DNA of 64,000 nucleotides from Aquabacterium sp. (GTDB taxonomy: Bacteria; Pseudomonadota; Gammaproteobacteria; Burkholderiales; Burkholderiaceae_C), in assembly GCA_030654395.1 (NCBI GenBank), contig JAURXM010000025.1:186001-250000 (forward strand), read 5' to 3'. The position numbers were made by a program, and so were the translations under genes. The stretch's first letter is position 1. Each line of letters begins with the position of its first letter. Of this stretch, positions 10,653 to 20,693 are shown one piece after another. The notes beneath the pieces are model-generated. The model worked only from the letters and a program-made list of their open reading frames with translations, was not told the DNA's origin and searched no databases.

Positions 10653-10717
10653 AAAGGTGTCTTCAAAGCGTGAGTCTGTCTCTAGACAGGTCTTCGCCGC
10701 GACGACACCTTTTTTTG
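10653..10717 (+). terminator. Leader terminator/attenuator upstream of the nitrate-type transporter
   Basis: AAAGGTGTC (10653-10661) pairs with GACACCTTT (10704-10712), with inner stems including CTGTC/GACAG, and is followed by a T run. It ends about 27 bases before the ATG of the binding protein and so would block the operon unless antitermination occurs. Its 5' arm GGTG can also pair with the upstream CACC (10639-10642), giving a possible competing fold. Confidence 0.8.
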
Positions 10718-10743
10718 TTTTTCAAACAGGAAAGCTTTGCACC

Positions 10744-11988
10744 ATGAACGCACAGGATCTGAACATGAGCCGACGCTCCATATTGAAAACAGCCGCAGCG
10801 GTCAGCGCCGTCGGCGTGGTACCCGGACTCCAATCAAGCGCCTGGGCTGCTGGCTCGGACAAGCCTGAATTAGAAGAGGTCAAAATTGGCTTCATTCCAC
10901 TGACGGATTGCGCATCCATCGTGATGGCATCGGTCTTGGGCTTCGACAAGAAATACGGCATCAAGATCATCCCTTCCAAGGAAGCATCGTGGGCGGGCGT
11001 GCGCGACAAGCTTGTCAACGGCGATCTGCACATGGCCCATGTGTTGTACGGCCTGATCTATGGCGTTCAACTCGGTATTGGTGGACCCAAGAAGGACATG
11101 GCCGTGTTGATGAACCTGAACCACAACGGCCAGGCCATCACGCTGTCCAAAAAGCTGGCCGATGCCGGTGCTGTCGATGGTGCATCGCTGGCGACGCTGA
11201 TGAACAAAGAAAAGCGCGAATACACCTTCGCTCAGACCTTCCCCACCGGCACACACGCCATGTGGCTGTACTACTGGCTGGCAACCTATGGCATCAATCC
11301 AATGAAGGATGCCAAAGTCATCACCGTACCACCGCCCCAAATGGTGGCCAATATGCGTGTAGGAAACATGGACGGCTACTGCGTGGGAGAGCCATGGGGC
11401 CACCGCGCCATCGTGGACGGCATTGGCATCACGGGCGCCACCACACAGGAAATCTGGCAAGACCACCCTGAGAAGGTACTGGGCTGCACGGACGAGTTCA
11501 CCAAGAAGTACCCCAATACCGCACGCGCCGTGATCATGGCTGTGCTTGAGGCCAGCAGGTGGATTGATGCAGGCTTGCAAAACAAACTCAAGATGGCAGA
11601 AACCATTGCGGCTAAATCGTATGTCAACACAGGCGTCGATGCCATCAACCAACGCATCTTGGGTCGCTACCAAAATGGTCTGGGCAAGACATGGGATGAC
11701 CCTAACCACATGAAGTTCTTCAACGATGGCAAGGTCAATTTCCCGTACCTGTCTGACGGCATGTGGTTCCTCACGCAGCAAAAGCGCTGGGGCTTGCTCA
11801 AAGACCACCCGGACTACCTGGCCACGGCCAAACAAGTCAACAAAATTGATTTGTACAAACAAGCAGCCAGCGCCATGGGCATCAGCGTGCCAAAGGATGT
11901 GATCAGAACCAGCAAGCTGATCGACGGCACCGTCTGGGATGGCAAAGACCCCAAGAAGTACGCCGACAGCTTCAAGATCAAGGCCTAA
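10744..11988 (+). CDS. nrtA: Nitrate-type ABC transporter, substrate-binding protein
   Basis: This is an NrtA/CmpA-family periplasmic binding protein of 414 residues, expected to deliver nitrate (or nitrite, cyanate or bicarbonate, which related proteins bind) to the following permease. The N-terminus has a Tat-type signal with SRRSILK followed by a hydrophobic stretch ending near SSAWA, so it is exported folded. I chose the ATG at 10744, with AGGAAAG upstream; a longer frame beginning at a GTG inside the terminator is not credible. The ANTAR regulator upstream supports nitrate as the substrate. It is the first gene of a three-gene operon. Confidence 0.88.
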   Translation: MNAQDLNMSRRSILKTAAAVSAVGVVPGLQSSAWAAGSDKPELEEVKIGFIPLTDCASIVMASVLGFDKKYGIKIIPSKEASWAGVRDKLVNGDLHMAHVLYGLIYGVQLGIGGPKKDMAVLMNLNHNGQAITLSKKLADAGAVDGASLATLMNKEKREYTFAQTFPTGTHAMWLYYWLATYGINPMKDAKVITVPPPQMVANMRVGNMDGYCVGEPWGHRAIVDGIGITGATTQEIWQDHPEKVLGCTDEFTKKYPNTARAVIMAVLEASRWIDAGLQNKLKMAETIAAKSYVNTGVDAINQRILGRYQNGLGKTWDDPNHMKFFNDGKVNFPYLSDGMWFLTQQKRWGLLKDHPDYLATAKQVNKIDLYKQAASAMGISVPKDVIRTSKLIDGTVWDGKDPKKYADSFKIKA

Positions 11989-12002
11989 AAAGGACAAGCA
12001 CC

Positions 12003-12890
12003 ATGGTCAGCGCAGTTTTTCACAGCCCATCCGATGCCAGCGACGCCGCGCGCGCCGAGAAGGCTTCAACCCAAACCAGTCCCATCACCATGTCAACGAC
12101 CCTACCAAGCAAAACGAAAATTGACTGTGGTGGCATGGCGCTGCAAATGCTGGCGCCCCTAGCTGGCATTGCTTTGTTGATTGCCATTTGGGCCTTGTTG
12201 ACGTTCAAGAGCACGACATTCCCGACGCCCTTGGCAACATGGACTGAGGCGGTTAAGTTGTTCTCTGATCCGTTTTACAACAATGGCCCGAACGATCAAG
12301 GCATAGGTTGGAACATTCTGTTCTCGCTCAAGCGTGTCGCCATCGGTTTTGGTTTGGCTGCCATGGTGGGCATCCCTATGGGTTTTTTGATCGGTCGATC
12401 CACGATCGTCGCCAGCATGCTCAACCCCATCATCAGCTTGCTGCGGCCGGTCTCGCCACTGGCTTGGCTACCCATTGGGTTGATGGTGTTCAAGTCTGCT
12501 GACCCGGCTGCGATTTGGACGATTTTCATCTGTTCTATCTGGCCCATGATCATCAATACAGCCGTGGGTGTACAGCGCGTGCCTGAGGACTATTTGAACG
12601 TCGCCAAGGTTTTGAATTTGAGCGAATGGAAAATCGTGACGAAGATTTTGCTCCCGTCCGTATTGCCTTATATGTTGACCGGGGTGCGGTTATCCGTTGG
12701 CACAGCGTGGCTGGTGATCGTCGCCGCAGAAATGCTAACTGGCGGCGTAGGGATTGGTTTTTGGGTATGGGATGAGTGGAACAACCTCAATGTCACCCAC
12801 ATCCTTATCGCCATTTTCGTGATCGGCATCGTCGGCTTGTTGCTAGAGAACCTGCTGATCGCCATCGCCAACCGTTTCAGCTACGAATAA
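12003..12890 (+). CDS. nrtB: Nitrate-type ABC transporter, permease
   Basis: This is a 295-residue inner-membrane permease with about six hydrophobic segments, in the NrtB/SsuC-like branch of binding-protein-dependent permeases. The conserved EAA-type loop appears as LNVAKVLNLSEWKIVTKILL, followed by LPYMLTGVRLSVGTAWLVIVAAEM, which is typical of the family. A polar N-terminal extension of about 40 residues precedes the first membrane segment. It starts 14 bases after nrtA with AGGA before the ATG. Confidence 0.9.
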   Translation: MVSAVFHSPSDASDAARAEKASTQTSPITMSTTLPSKTKIDCGGMALQMLAPLAGIALLIAIWALLTFKSTTFPTPLATWTEAVKLFSDPFYNNGPNDQGIGWNILFSLKRVAIGFGLAAMVGIPMGFLIGRSTIVASMLNPIISLLRPVSPLAWLPIGLMVFKSADPAAIWTIFICSIWPMIINTAVGVQRVPEDYLNVAKVLNLSEWKIVTKILLPSVLPYMLTGVRLSVGTAWLVIVAAEMLTGGVGIGFWVWDEWNNLNVTHILIAIFVIGIVGLLLENLLIAIANRFSYE

Positions 12891-12916
12891 CCCCATTTCA
12901 CTTTAAGGAGCTCGCC

Positions 12917-13717
12917 ATGTCTCACTTCATCGACATCCAAGACGCCGAGATGGTGTTCAGCACCAAAAAGGGGCCCTTCCACGCACTTCGCGAGATCAAC
13001 ATGAGCATCGACAAGGGTGAGTTCATTGCCCTGATCGGTCACTCCGGTTGCGGCAAGTCCACCCTGCTCAATTTGATCGCTGGCCTGCTGATACCTTCTG
13101 GTGGCGGCTTGATCTGCGATAACAAAGAGATCGCAGGCCCAGGCCCTGAGCGAGCGGTGGTGTTTCAAAATCACTCACTGCTACCGTGGTTGACTTGCTT
13201 TCAGAATGTGTATTTGGCGGTGGAGCGGGTCTTCGCTGCAACCGAAAACAAGGCGCAGCTCAAACAACGAACCCTTGACGCGCTCGAACTGGTGGGCATG
13301 AGCCACGCGACACACAAACGGCCTCAGGAAATATCAGGCGGGATGAAGCAGCGTGTGGGCATTGCCCGTGCGCTGGCCATGGAGCCCAAAGTGCTGTTGC
13401 TGGACGAACCGTTTGGGGCGCTCGATGCACTGACCCGCGCACACCTTCAGGACGAGCTGCTCAAGATCGTTGCACGAACAAAAAGCACAGTGGTCATGGT
13501 GACCCATGACGTAGACGAAGCAGTCCTGTTATCAGACCGCATCGTGATGATGACCAACGGCCCAGCAGCGACCATTGGCGAGATTTTGACCGTGCCTTTG
13601 GCCCGCCCACGCAACCGTGTTGAGCTGGCTGAAGACCCAAGCTACATCCGTTGTCGCAAAGCGGTGCTGGACTTTCTGTACACACGACACGGCGTCGCTG
13701 ATAAAAAAGCTGCGTAA
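12917..13717 (+). CDS. Nitrate-type ABC transporter, ATP-binding protein
   Basis: This 266-residue ATPase powers the transporter from the cytoplasmic face. It shows Walker A GHSGCGKST, the Q loop in VFQNHSLLPWL, the signature SGGMKQR, Walker B VLLLDEP and the switch histidine in VMVTHDVDEA. I chose the ATG at 12917, which follows AAGGAG by seven bases; the longer open frame overlaps the permease. It is the NrtD/NasD type with a single nucleotide-binding domain and no fused binding-protein domain. No nitrate or nitrite reductase gene follows. Confidence 0.92.
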   Translation: MSHFIDIQDAEMVFSTKKGPFHALREINMSIDKGEFIALIGHSGCGKSTLLNLIAGLLIPSGGGLICDNKEIAGPGPERAVVFQNHSLLPWLTCFQNVYLAVERVFAATENKAQLKQRTLDALELVGMSHATHKRPQEISGGMKQRVGIARALAMEPKVLLLDEPFGALDALTRAHLQDELLKIVARTKSTVVMVTHDVDEAVLLSDRIVMMTNGPAATIGEILTVPLARPRNRVELAEDPSYIRCRKAVLDFLYTRHGVADKKAA

Positions 13718-13829
13718 CCAAAAAGCTGGCACGCCTTTCGCTTAGATAAGCACGGGCAGCTCGATTCGCCAGAGCCAGGCTGCCCTTCTCAGCGGGATAC
13801 GGCGGGTTTGCGAAAACTCACCGTTCTTT

Positions 13830-14648
13830 TCACGCCTTCCGACCTTTGGGTTGGAAGGCGTTTTTTTGCGCCATGCCCCAAAACGTGGCACCAAGGATGA
13901 TCATGGGCACGCATAACCACTGCCCCATGCTCAAATTCAGTGCGAGCGACCCGAGGAAGCTATCGGGCTCGCGGAAGTATTCTGCTACGAAGCGAAGCAC
14001 GCCATATCCAAACAGGAACGCACTGGCAACTGACCCTTGCTTGCGAGGCACTCGCGCATACCACCACAACAGCGCAAACAAGAGCATGCCTTCAAGGGCG
14101 AATTGATAGAGCTGCGATGGGTGCCGAGGAAAATCAGTGCCTGATTGAGGAAAGACCATGGCCCACGGCAAACTGGCGTCGGCAACGCGCCCCCACAACT
14201 CGCCGTTGATGAAGTTACCGATACGCCCAAACGCCAACGCCAACGGCACACAAGGCACGACCAGATCGGCGACCTCAAAAAATCCATAGCCCTGCCTTTT
14301 GGCAAACACGGCGCCCGCCGTGAGCACGCCTAAAAGCCCCCCATGAAAGGCCATCCCTCCCTGCCAGACCGCCAAGATATCTTCAGGGTGCTGGAAGTAA
14401 TAAGTCGGCTTATAGAACAGCACATAACCTAATCGCCCTCCCAACACCACCCCTAGTACACAGAAAAAAAGCAAGTCTTCCACCATCTGCCGATCCCATC
14501 CCCGCGCGGCAAACGGCGCGCGGTGAGCGCGGTAGTTGGTCAATAGGTAAGCGCAAGCAAAGGCAACCAAGTAGGTCAAGCCATACCAATGCACTTTAAG
14601 CGGGCCCAGTGCAATCGCGATTGGATCAAATTGAGGATGTATCAGCAT
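13830..14648 (-). CDS. lgt: Prolipoprotein diacylglyceryl transferase
   Basis: Lgt moves a diacylglyceryl group from phosphatidylglycerol to the lipobox cysteine of prolipoproteins in the inner membrane. The 272-residue product has about seven membrane segments and the family signature [14 protein letters not shown] at about residues 143-156. The start [11 protein letters not shown] at 14648 fits the family N-terminus; the longer open frame adds 58 unrelated residues. Its C-terminal codons overlap the terminator of the opposing nitrate operon. Confidence 0.97.
   Translation of the reverse strand: MLIHPQFDPIAIALGPLKVHWYGLTYLVAFACAYLLTNYRAHRAPFAARGWDRQMVEDLLFFCVLGVVLGGRLGYVLFYKPTYYFQHPEDILAVWQGGMAFHGGLLGVLTAGAVFAKRQGYGFFEVADLVVPCVPLALAFGRIGNFINGELWGRVADASLPWAMVFPQSGTDFPRHPSQLYQFALEGMLLFALLWWYARVPRKQGSVASAFLFGYGVLRFVAEYFREPDSFLGSLALNLSMGQWLCVPMIILGATFWGMAQKNAFQPKGRKA
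13834..13868 (+). terminator. Terminator of the nitrate-transporter operon
   Basis: CGCCTTCC (13834-13841) pairs with GGAAGGCG (13854-13861) around a 12-base loop and is followed by seven T residues. The hairpin lies inside the 3' end of lgt on the other strand, so the same bases encode the last residues of Lgt. Confidence 0.88.
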
Positions 14649-14724
14649 GGCGCGAACGATAACCGATGTGGAGCACACTGAGATGCCAATGAGCCACCTC
14701 AAGCCCACCTGATAGGATGTCCCC

Positions 14725-15981
14725 ATGAATCCAACGAACATGGAAATGATCGGCGCAGTGCTGTTTGCTGTGGCGCTTGTGCATACGTTTTCAACCAAAT
14801 ATTTTGAACGCTTGGCACACACACGCCCAGCCCATGCTGGGCTTTGGCACCTGCTGGGTGAAGTAGAGGTTGTTTTCGGGTTTTGGGCCCTCGTGCTCGT
14901 GCTGGCGATGTTTGCCCTACAGGGTCAAGACGCAGCCACGCACTACCTAGAGACTCGGAACTACGCCGAGCCTTTGTTTGTATTTGCCATCATGGTGGCA
15001 GCTGCCAGCAAGCCCGTTCTGCAACTGGCTGCCGCTTTAACTCGATTTTTGGCTCATCTGTTGCCGCTTCCGCCTGGCTGGGCATTCATGCTGGTTGTCA
15101 TGAGCTTGGTTCCTTTATTGGGTTCACTTATCACCGAACCTGCGGCAATGACATTGGCCGCGCTGCTGCTGCGTGATGGCCTGTATAGCCACGCGGTGTC
15201 GACACGCCTCAAATACGCCACCTTGGGTGTGTTGTTCGTCAACGTATCCATTGGTGGCACGCTCACACCATATGCAGCCCCACCTGTGCTGATGGTGGCC
15301 AAAGCTTGGGGCTGGGATTTGAGTTTCATGCTCACCCATTTTGGATACAAGGCGGCTTTGGCTATCGCCATCAATGCGATCGGTTTGATGCTGATGTTCG
15401 GTCGTGAACTCAAAGCACTGCCGCCGATGAGCAAACCAAGTGACACGCAGGCGCCACTGCTGGTCACGGCCATCCACTTGCTGTTTCTATCGGGCATTGT
15501 GGTGTTCGCCCACCACCCACCGGTCTTCTTGGGCTTATTCATGTTCTTCCTCGGCTTCACAGCCGCATACGAACGCTACCAGTCCCCATTGATCCTTCGT
15601 GAAGGGTTATTGGTCGCTTTTTTTCTAGCGGGATTGGTTGTGCTGGGAGGTCAACAGCAATGGTGGCTTGAGCCCTTGCTGCTAAAAATGGACGCCAACG
15701 CGGTGTTCTTTGGTGCCACCGCACTGACTGCCATCACAGACAACGCTGCGCTGACCTACCTAGGGTCACTGGTACCGGGCTTAAGCGACGAGTTCAAATA
15801 CGCACTCGTAGCGGGCGCTGTGTCAGGTGGGGGCCTGACCATCATCGCCAACGCACCGAACCCAGCAGGCGCCTCCATTTTGAAGAAGCACTTTGCGGAT
15901 GAGTCGATTGCCGCTGGCGGATTATTTTTGGCAGCGTTGGCACCTACCGCGGTGGCGTCAATGTGTTTCTACCTGCTGTAA
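14725..15981 (+). CDS. Putative Na+/H+ antiporter (Na_H_antiport_3-like membrane protein)
   Basis: This is a 418-residue inner-membrane protein with around ten hydrophobic segments. It resembles the family annotated as putative Na+/H+ antiporters (DUF1504 type), with segments such as [37 protein letters not shown] and [17 protein letters not shown], in which acidic residues and broken helices suggest ion coupling. The family function is not well proved, so transport of Na+ for H+ is only probable. It is divergent from lgt and convergent with ilvD. Confidence 0.75.
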   Translation: MNPTNMEMIGAVLFAVALVHTFSTKYFERLAHTRPAHAGLWHLLGEVEVVFGFWALVLVLAMFALQGQDAATHYLETRNYAEPLFVFAIMVAAASKPVLQLAAALTRFLAHLLPLPPGWAFMLVVMSLVPLLGSLITEPAAMTLAALLLRDGLYSHAVSTRLKYATLGVLFVNVSIGGTLTPYAAPPVLMVAKAWGWDLSFMLTHFGYKAALAIAINAIGLMLMFGRELKALPPMSKPSDTQAPLLVTAIHLLFLSGIVVFAHHPPVFLGLFMFFLGFTAAYERYQSPLILREGLLVAFFLAGLVVLGGQQQWWLEPLLLKMDANAVFFGATALTAITDNAALTYLGSLVPGLSDEFKYALVAGAVSGGGLTIIANAPNPAGASILKKHFADESIAAGGLFLAALAPTAVASMCFYLL

Positions 15982-16002
15982 ATGCAGGTAGAAAATCAAA
16001 GA

Positions 16003-17856
16003 TCAGCGCTGAACTTGCGTGACGTCACGCACAGCGCCTGTATCAGCTGAGGTGGTGAGCGCCGCATAGGCTTGCAAAGCCGCAGACACATAACGCTCTC
16101 GCTTCACAGGTTTCCATGCTTGATTGCCCTTGGCCTCCATGGCGGCACGGCGTGCAGCCATTTCCGCATCACTGATCGCCAAGTTGATGCTGCGGTTCGG
16201 GATGTCGATCTCGATCGTGTCACCTGTCTCAACCAACGCGATGGCACCACCACACGCGGCTTCAGGAGAAGCATGACCAATCGACAAGCCTGATGTGCCG
16301 CCAGAGAAACGGCCATCTGTTAACAACGCGCACTCCTTACCTAGGCCTCGGCTCTTCAGGTAGGACGTTGGATAGAGCATTTCTTGCATCCCTGGGCCAC
16401 CCTTGGGGCCTTCGTAGCGAATGATGACCACGTCGCCAGGCTGCACACCTTCTTCATTGAGGATGCCCTCGACAGCGTCCTCTTGACTCTCAAACACACA
16501 GGCTTTGCCAGTGAACTTCCAGATCGATTCGTCAACACCCGCTGTCTTGACTATGCAGCCCTTTTCGGCAATGTTGCCGTAGAGCACAGCCAAGCCACCA
16601 TCGACCGTGAAGGCGTGTTCGGTACTGCGGATGACGCCCTTAGCGCGATCCAGATCCAAAGCCTTCCAGCGGCTATCTTGCGAAAATGCAACCTGTGTAG
16701 GTATGCCGCCGGGCGCCGCACGGAAAAACTCGTGTACGGCTGGGTCTTGAGAGACCGTCACATCCCACTGCGCAATGGCATCACCCATGGTTTTACTGTG
16801 AACGGTAGGCAAGTCTGTGTGCAGCAAGCCACCACGACTTAACTCACCCAAAATGGCCATGATGCCACCGGCACGGTGCACGTCTTCGATATGCACATCA
16901 GGCACGGCTGGCGCAACTTTACTCAGGCACGGCACGCGGCGGGAAATGCGATCGATGTCTTTCAAGGTGAAGTCGATCTCGCCCTCATGGGCCGCAGCAA
17001 GCAAGTGCAACACCGTATTGGTCGATCCGCCCATCGCCACATCCAAGCTGATGGCGTTCTCAAAAGCCTTGAAATTAGCGATGTTGCGTGGCAGTGCGGA
17101 CTCGTCATCGCCCTCGTAATAGCGTTTAGCCAGATCGACAATGGTGCGACCAGCACGGCGGAATAAGCGCTCACGGTCGGCGTGAGTGGCCAACGTGGTG
17201 CCGTTACCCGGCAAAGCCAAGCCCAAGGCCTCGGTCAGGCAATTCATCGAGTTAGCGGTGAACATGCCTGAGCAGGAGCCACAAGTTGGACAAGCAGCGC
17301 GCTCGATCACGGCTACTTCTTCGTCCGAACAATTTTTGTCCGCGGCTTTCACCATGGCGTCAACCAAGTCCAGAGAAATGACCTTGCCCTCGATTTTGGC
17401 TTTACCCGCTTCCATGGGGCCGCCCGACACGAAAACCACAGGAATGTTCAAGCGCATGGCGGCCATCAGCATGCCGGGTGTGATTTTGTCGCAATTAGAA
17501 ATACAAACCAGCGCATCGGCCGTATGGGCGTTGCACATGTACTCGACGCTGTCAGCGATCAAATCACGAGAAGGCAGCGAATAGAGCATGCCACCATGAC
17601 CCATGGCGATCCCGTCGTCCACCGCAATGGTGTTGAACTCTTTGGCCACGCCGCCTGCCGCTTCGATCTCGCGGGCAACCAGTTGACCCAAGTCCTTTAA
17701 GTGCACATGCCCAGGAACAAACTGAGTGAAACTGTTAGCGATGGCGATGATCGGCTTTTCAAAGTCGCCGTCCTTCATCCCTGTAGCACGCCACAATGCG
17801 CGGGCGCCCGCCATATTGCGGCCGGCGGTAGAAGTGCGTGAACGGTACTGAGGCAT
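16003..17856 (-). CDS. ilvD: Dihydroxy-acid dehydratase
   Basis: It dehydrates 2,3-dihydroxy-isovalerate and the isoleucine analogue to the 2-keto acids in branched-chain amino acid synthesis. The 617-residue length matches the E. coli type. Cluster ligands and signatures are present: NCDKITPGM with the first cysteine, [18 protein letters not shown] with further cysteines, and the C-terminal [12 protein letters not shown]. It is the first gene of a minus-strand pair running away from a Trp-rich small protein. Confidence 0.97.
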   Translation of the reverse strand: MPQYRSRTSTAGRNMAGARALWRATGMKDGDFEKPIIAIANSFTQFVPGHVHLKDLGQLVAREIEAAGGVAKEFNTIAVDDGIAMGHGGMLYSLPSRDLIADSVEYMCNAHTADALVCISNCDKITPGMLMAAMRLNIPVVFVSGGPMEAGKAKIEGKVISLDLVDAMVKAADKNCSDEEVAVIERAACPTCGSCSGMFTANSMNCLTEALGLALPGNGTTLATHADRERLFRRAGRTIVDLAKRYYEGDDESALPRNIANFKAFENAISLDVAMGGSTNTVLHLLAAAHEGEIDFTLKDIDRISRRVPCLSKVAPAVPDVHIEDVHRAGGIMAILGELSRGGLLHTDLPTVHSKTMGDAIAQWDVTVSQDPAVHEFFRAAPGGIPTQVAFSQDSRWKALDLDRAKGVIRSTEHAFTVDGGLAVLYGNIAEKGCIVKTAGVDESIWKFTGKACVFESQEDAVEGILNEEGVQPGDVVIIRYEGPKGGPGMQEMLYPTSYLKSRGLGKECALLTDGRFSGGTSGLSIGHASPEAACGGAIALVETGDTIEIDIPNRSINLAISDAEMAARRAAMEAKGNQAWKPVKRERYVSAALQAYAALTTSADTGAVRDVTQVQR

Positions 17857-17915
17857 TAAGAAACTCCGGGGCTGTATCTGGGTGGGATGGTGATTTTATC
17901 CTGAGCCGACCCATG

Positions 17916-18176
17916 TCAGCGACGGGGTTTTTTGGCATCATTCAAACCTAGGTTATCCAAGTTTTTTTGACGGCGAGCATCTCTCTTGGCATCGGCCGCC
18001 TTCATGACTGTGCGCTGCGTAAAACCAGACCAATCCGCCCAAGCCCACCACACCACTGCCAAGGCGAACGGCATCAACAATGCCCACCAGTGGTCTCCCC
18101 AAGTCCACGCACCAACAGGGCCAATACCCGCCGTATTCAAAAGTAGCAACACAACACCGATCGCAATGAACCACAT
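17916..18176 (-). CDS. Small Trp-rich membrane protein (TIGR04438-like)
   Basis: This 86-residue protein has two hydrophobic helices (about residues 2-20 and 30-48), an unusual number of tryptophans between them and a strongly basic tail ending KKPRR. This matches the short Burkholderiales family named small Trp-rich protein, whose function is unknown. It sits 59 bases upstream of ilvD on the same strand. Confidence 0.75.
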   Translation of the reverse strand: MWFIAIGVVLLLLNTAGIGPVGAWTWGDHWWALLMPFALAVVWWAWADWSGFTQRTVMKAADAKRDARRQKNLDNLGLNDAKKPRR

Positions 18177-18300
18177 GATCTGAACCCTTTCTTGGGTTGC
18201 CCCGTCACAAAAAAACCAACGCTTGTCAACGCCAATGGGGGCGCGCAGCGTTTATAAAACATACCTCAACTGTAATTGACTCAAACGGAAGGCTTTGCCC

Positions 18301-18615
18301 ATGAAATTCTTGCCCTCAATGGTGGCTACCGTCACCCTGACGCTGGCGGCCGCGGCCCCTGCCATGGCCAACTTAGAACTGGCCCAGAAGAAGGTTTGCC
18401 TTGCATGCCACAGCGTGGACAATAAAATTGTCGGCCCTGCATTCAAGGATGTGGCCAAGAAATACAAGGGTCAAAAAGGCATCGAAGCCCAACTGGCAGA
18501 AAAGGTTCTGAAGGGCGGCAAAGGTTCATGGGGTGAAATCACCATGCCAGCCAACCCTCAGGTCAGTGCTGCAGAAGCCAAACAGCTTGTAGGGTGGATT
18601 TTGTCCTTGAAGTAA
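18301..18615 (+). CDS. Class I c-type cytochrome
   Basis: This is a periplasmic electron carrier of 104 residues with a Sec signal peptide ending near PAMA. The heme-binding motif CLACH is at about residues 34-38, and the likely axial methionine is in ITMPANP near the C-terminus, as in cytochrome c-551/c-552. The ATG at 18301 follows GGAAGG by eight bases; an in-frame TTG two codons upstream is a poorer start. Its partner oxidase or reductase is not in the window. Confidence 0.92.
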   Translation: MKFLPSMVATVTLTLAAAAPAMANLELAQKKVCLACHSVDNKIVGPAFKDVAKKYKGQKGIEAQLAEKVLKGGKGSWGEITMPANPQVSAAEAKQLVGWILSLK

Positions 18616-18631
18616 TCACCTTGCACCATGA

Positions 18632-18660
18632 AAAAAGCCCCGCATTCAGCGGGGCTTTTT
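18632..18660. terminator. Bidirectional terminator between the cytochrome and the MHS transporter
   Basis: AAAAAGCCCCGC and GCGGGGCTTTTT pair perfectly around a five-base loop. With A and T runs on both sides it can end both converging genes. Confidence 0.92.
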
Positions 18661-18700
18661 GCTTGTGGCCAGCGCACTCGTTGCGCTGACCAGCCACACA

Positions 18701-20545
18701 TCAATCTTTGGCGTAGATATCAACGTCTTTGGTTTCTTTGATGAACAGCAAGCCAATGACGAAGGTGCACCCAGCCACAATGATCGGATACCACAAACCG
18801 TTGTAGATGTTGCCGGTCTGCGCCACGATGGCAAAGGCGGTGGTTGGCAGCAAACCACCAAACCAGCCGTTACCAATGTGATAAGGCAAGCTCATGGATG
18901 TGTAACGGATGCGAGTTGGGAACATTTCCACCAGCATCGCGGCGATAGGGCCATACACCATGGTCACGTAGATCACCAACAAGGTCAGGATGGCCACGAT
19001 CAAGGGTTTATTCATCTTGGCCGGGTCAGCCTTAGGTGGGTAGCCTGCAGCCTTGACAGCGGCAACAACGGCCTTCTTGAACTGACCCTCCATGACCTTG
19101 GCTGCAGCAGCCTTCGGATCCTTGTCGAAAGCAGCCAATGCAGCCGTTGCCTCTTTCAGACCCTTCTCGGCGTCTTTGAGCTTGGTCTCAGCCTCCGCAC
19201 CGACCACACCGGCAGCCTTCATGTCGGCCACTTTCTTGGTGGCGCCCTCTTTGGCCTTGGTTGCAGCTTCTTGCGCTGCGGGAACATCAGCCTCGGTCAC
19301 TTTGGCTGGCGAGAAGCTCTTGATGACGGTGTCGCCCACCTTCACAACGGCGTCTGTACCAACTGGTGCTGACTCGTTCTCGTAGTTCACAGAGTTAGAT
19401 GCCAGCAATTGCTTGGCCAAATCACACGAGCTGGTGAACTTGGCTGTGCCTGTTGGATTGAACTGGAACGAGCACTCCGATGCATCAGCAGTCAACGTGA
19501 CTGGCGCAGTGGCTTGCGCACGGGCCAAATCAGGGTTGGCAGCCTCAGTCAAGGCCTTGAACAGAGGGAAGTAGGTCAACGCGGCGACCAAGCAACCTGC
19601 CAAGATGATGGGCTTGCGACCAATCTTGTCTGACAAGCTACCGAACACCACAAAAAATGGTGTGCCGATAAGCAGCGATATCGCCACCATGATGTTGGCA
19701 GTGGCGCCATCAACCTTCAACGCCTGCGTCAGGAAGAACAGTGCATAGAACTGCCCTGTGTACCAAACAACAGCTTGACCGGCGACCAAGCCAAACAGCG
19801 CCAAGATCACGATCTTCAAGTTACCCCACTGACCGAAAGATTCAGACAGCGGCGCCTTGGAGGTCTTGCCTTCAGACTTCATTTTGGCAAAGGCAGGACT
19901 CTCATTCATGCTCATGCGAATCCACACGCTGACAGCCAGCAGCGCGATCGACACGAGGAACGGCACGCGCCAGCCCCAATCAGCGAAGGCCTCTTCACCA
20001 ATGGCTGTGCGAACACCCAGAATCACCATCAATGACAGGAACAAACCCATCGTTGCGGTTGTCTGAATCCAAGCGGTGTAGGCGCCTCTGCGACCGTGCG
20101 GTGCGTGCTCAGCCACATAGGTCGCTGCGCCGCCATACTCACCGCCCAAAGCCAAACCCTGCAACAGGCGCAGGACAATCAATATCACTGGCGCTGCCAC
20201 CCCAATACTGGCGTAGTTTGGCAATATACCTACAATGAATGTAGACATGCCCATGAGCAAAATGGTGACCAGGAAGGTGTATTTGCGACCAATCATGTCG
20301 CCCAAACGCCCGAATACCAAGGCGCCAAACGGCCTCACGATGAATCCAGCAGCAAATGCCAGCAAAGCAAAAATAAAGGCTGATGTGGCGTCAAGGCCAG
20401 AGAAAAACTGCTTGGCGATGATGGCCGCCAATGAGCCATACAAATAGAAGTCGTACCACTCAAAAACCGTACCGAGACTGGAGGCGAAGATGACTTTCTT
20501 CTCCTCGGATGTCATCGCTGGGGGCGAAATAGTGTTACTTGCCAT
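18701..20545 (-). CDS. MFS transporter, MHS (ProP/ShiA-like) family, with a large soluble insertion
   Basis: This is a secondary transporter of 614 residues in the metabolite:H+ symporter group; the N-terminal half shows SLGTVFEWYDFYLYGSLA and the loop GRLGDMIGRKYTFL typical of that group, and a second GSLSDKIGRKP loop follows. The substrate cannot be told from sequence. Between about residues 335 and 505 there is a soluble, Ala/Lys-rich, partly helical insertion with two cysteines (near CSFQ and SCDL), which makes the protein longer than the usual 430-550. Membrane segments resume at NKPLIVAILTLLVIYV. I chose the ATG at 20545 rather than one 23 codons upstream, where the sequence is atypical. 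Confidence 0.88.
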   Translation of the reverse strand: MASNTISPPAMTSEEKKVIFASSLGTVFEWYDFYLYGSLAAIIAKQFFSGLDATSAFIFALLAFAAGFIVRPFGALVFGRLGDMIGRKYTFLVTILLMGMSTFIVGILPNYASIGVAAPVILIVLRLLQGLALGGEYGGAATYVAEHAPHGRRGAYTAWIQTTATMGLFLSLMVILGVRTAIGEEAFADWGWRVPFLVSIALLAVSVWIRMSMNESPAFAKMKSEGKTSKAPLSESFGQWGNLKIVILALFGLVAGQAVVWYTGQFYALFFLTQALKVDGATANIMVAISLLIGTPFFVVFGSLSDKIGRKPIILAGCLVAALTYFPLFKALTEAANPDLARAQATAPVTLTADASECSFQFNPTGTAKFTSSCDLAKQLLASNSVNYENESAPVGTDAVVKVGDTVIKSFSPAKVTEADVPAAQEAATKAKEGATKKVADMKAAGVVGAEAETKLKDAEKGLKEATAALAAFDKDPKAAAAKVMEGQFKKAVVAAVKAAGYPPKADPAKMNKPLIVAILTLLVIYVTMVYGPIAAMLVEMFPTRIRYTSMSLPYHIGNGWFGGLLPTTAFAIVAQTGNIYNGLWYPIIVAGCTFVIGLLFIKETKDVDIYAKD

Positions 20546-20693
20546 GATGGGGGTCCTCTGAATGACAGAATTGACAACAGCTGTGTCGACGAACCCCCCT
20601 AATCTAGGGGTCATGCACGCATTTGTAATGAGGGTGAATGCCTATAAACACCATCAATTGCGCGGATGCAACTAAGGGCTTTCACTTACCCAT

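Noticed and set aside
10657..10743. Longer N-terminus of the nitrate-binding protein starting inside the leader
   Set aside because: It would begin in the terminator stem and add residues before the Tat signal; the ATG at 10744 has a good ribosome site.
20546..20614. N-terminal extension of the MHS transporter
   Set aside because: The added residues are not typical of the family and the ATG at 20545 fits the usual start.
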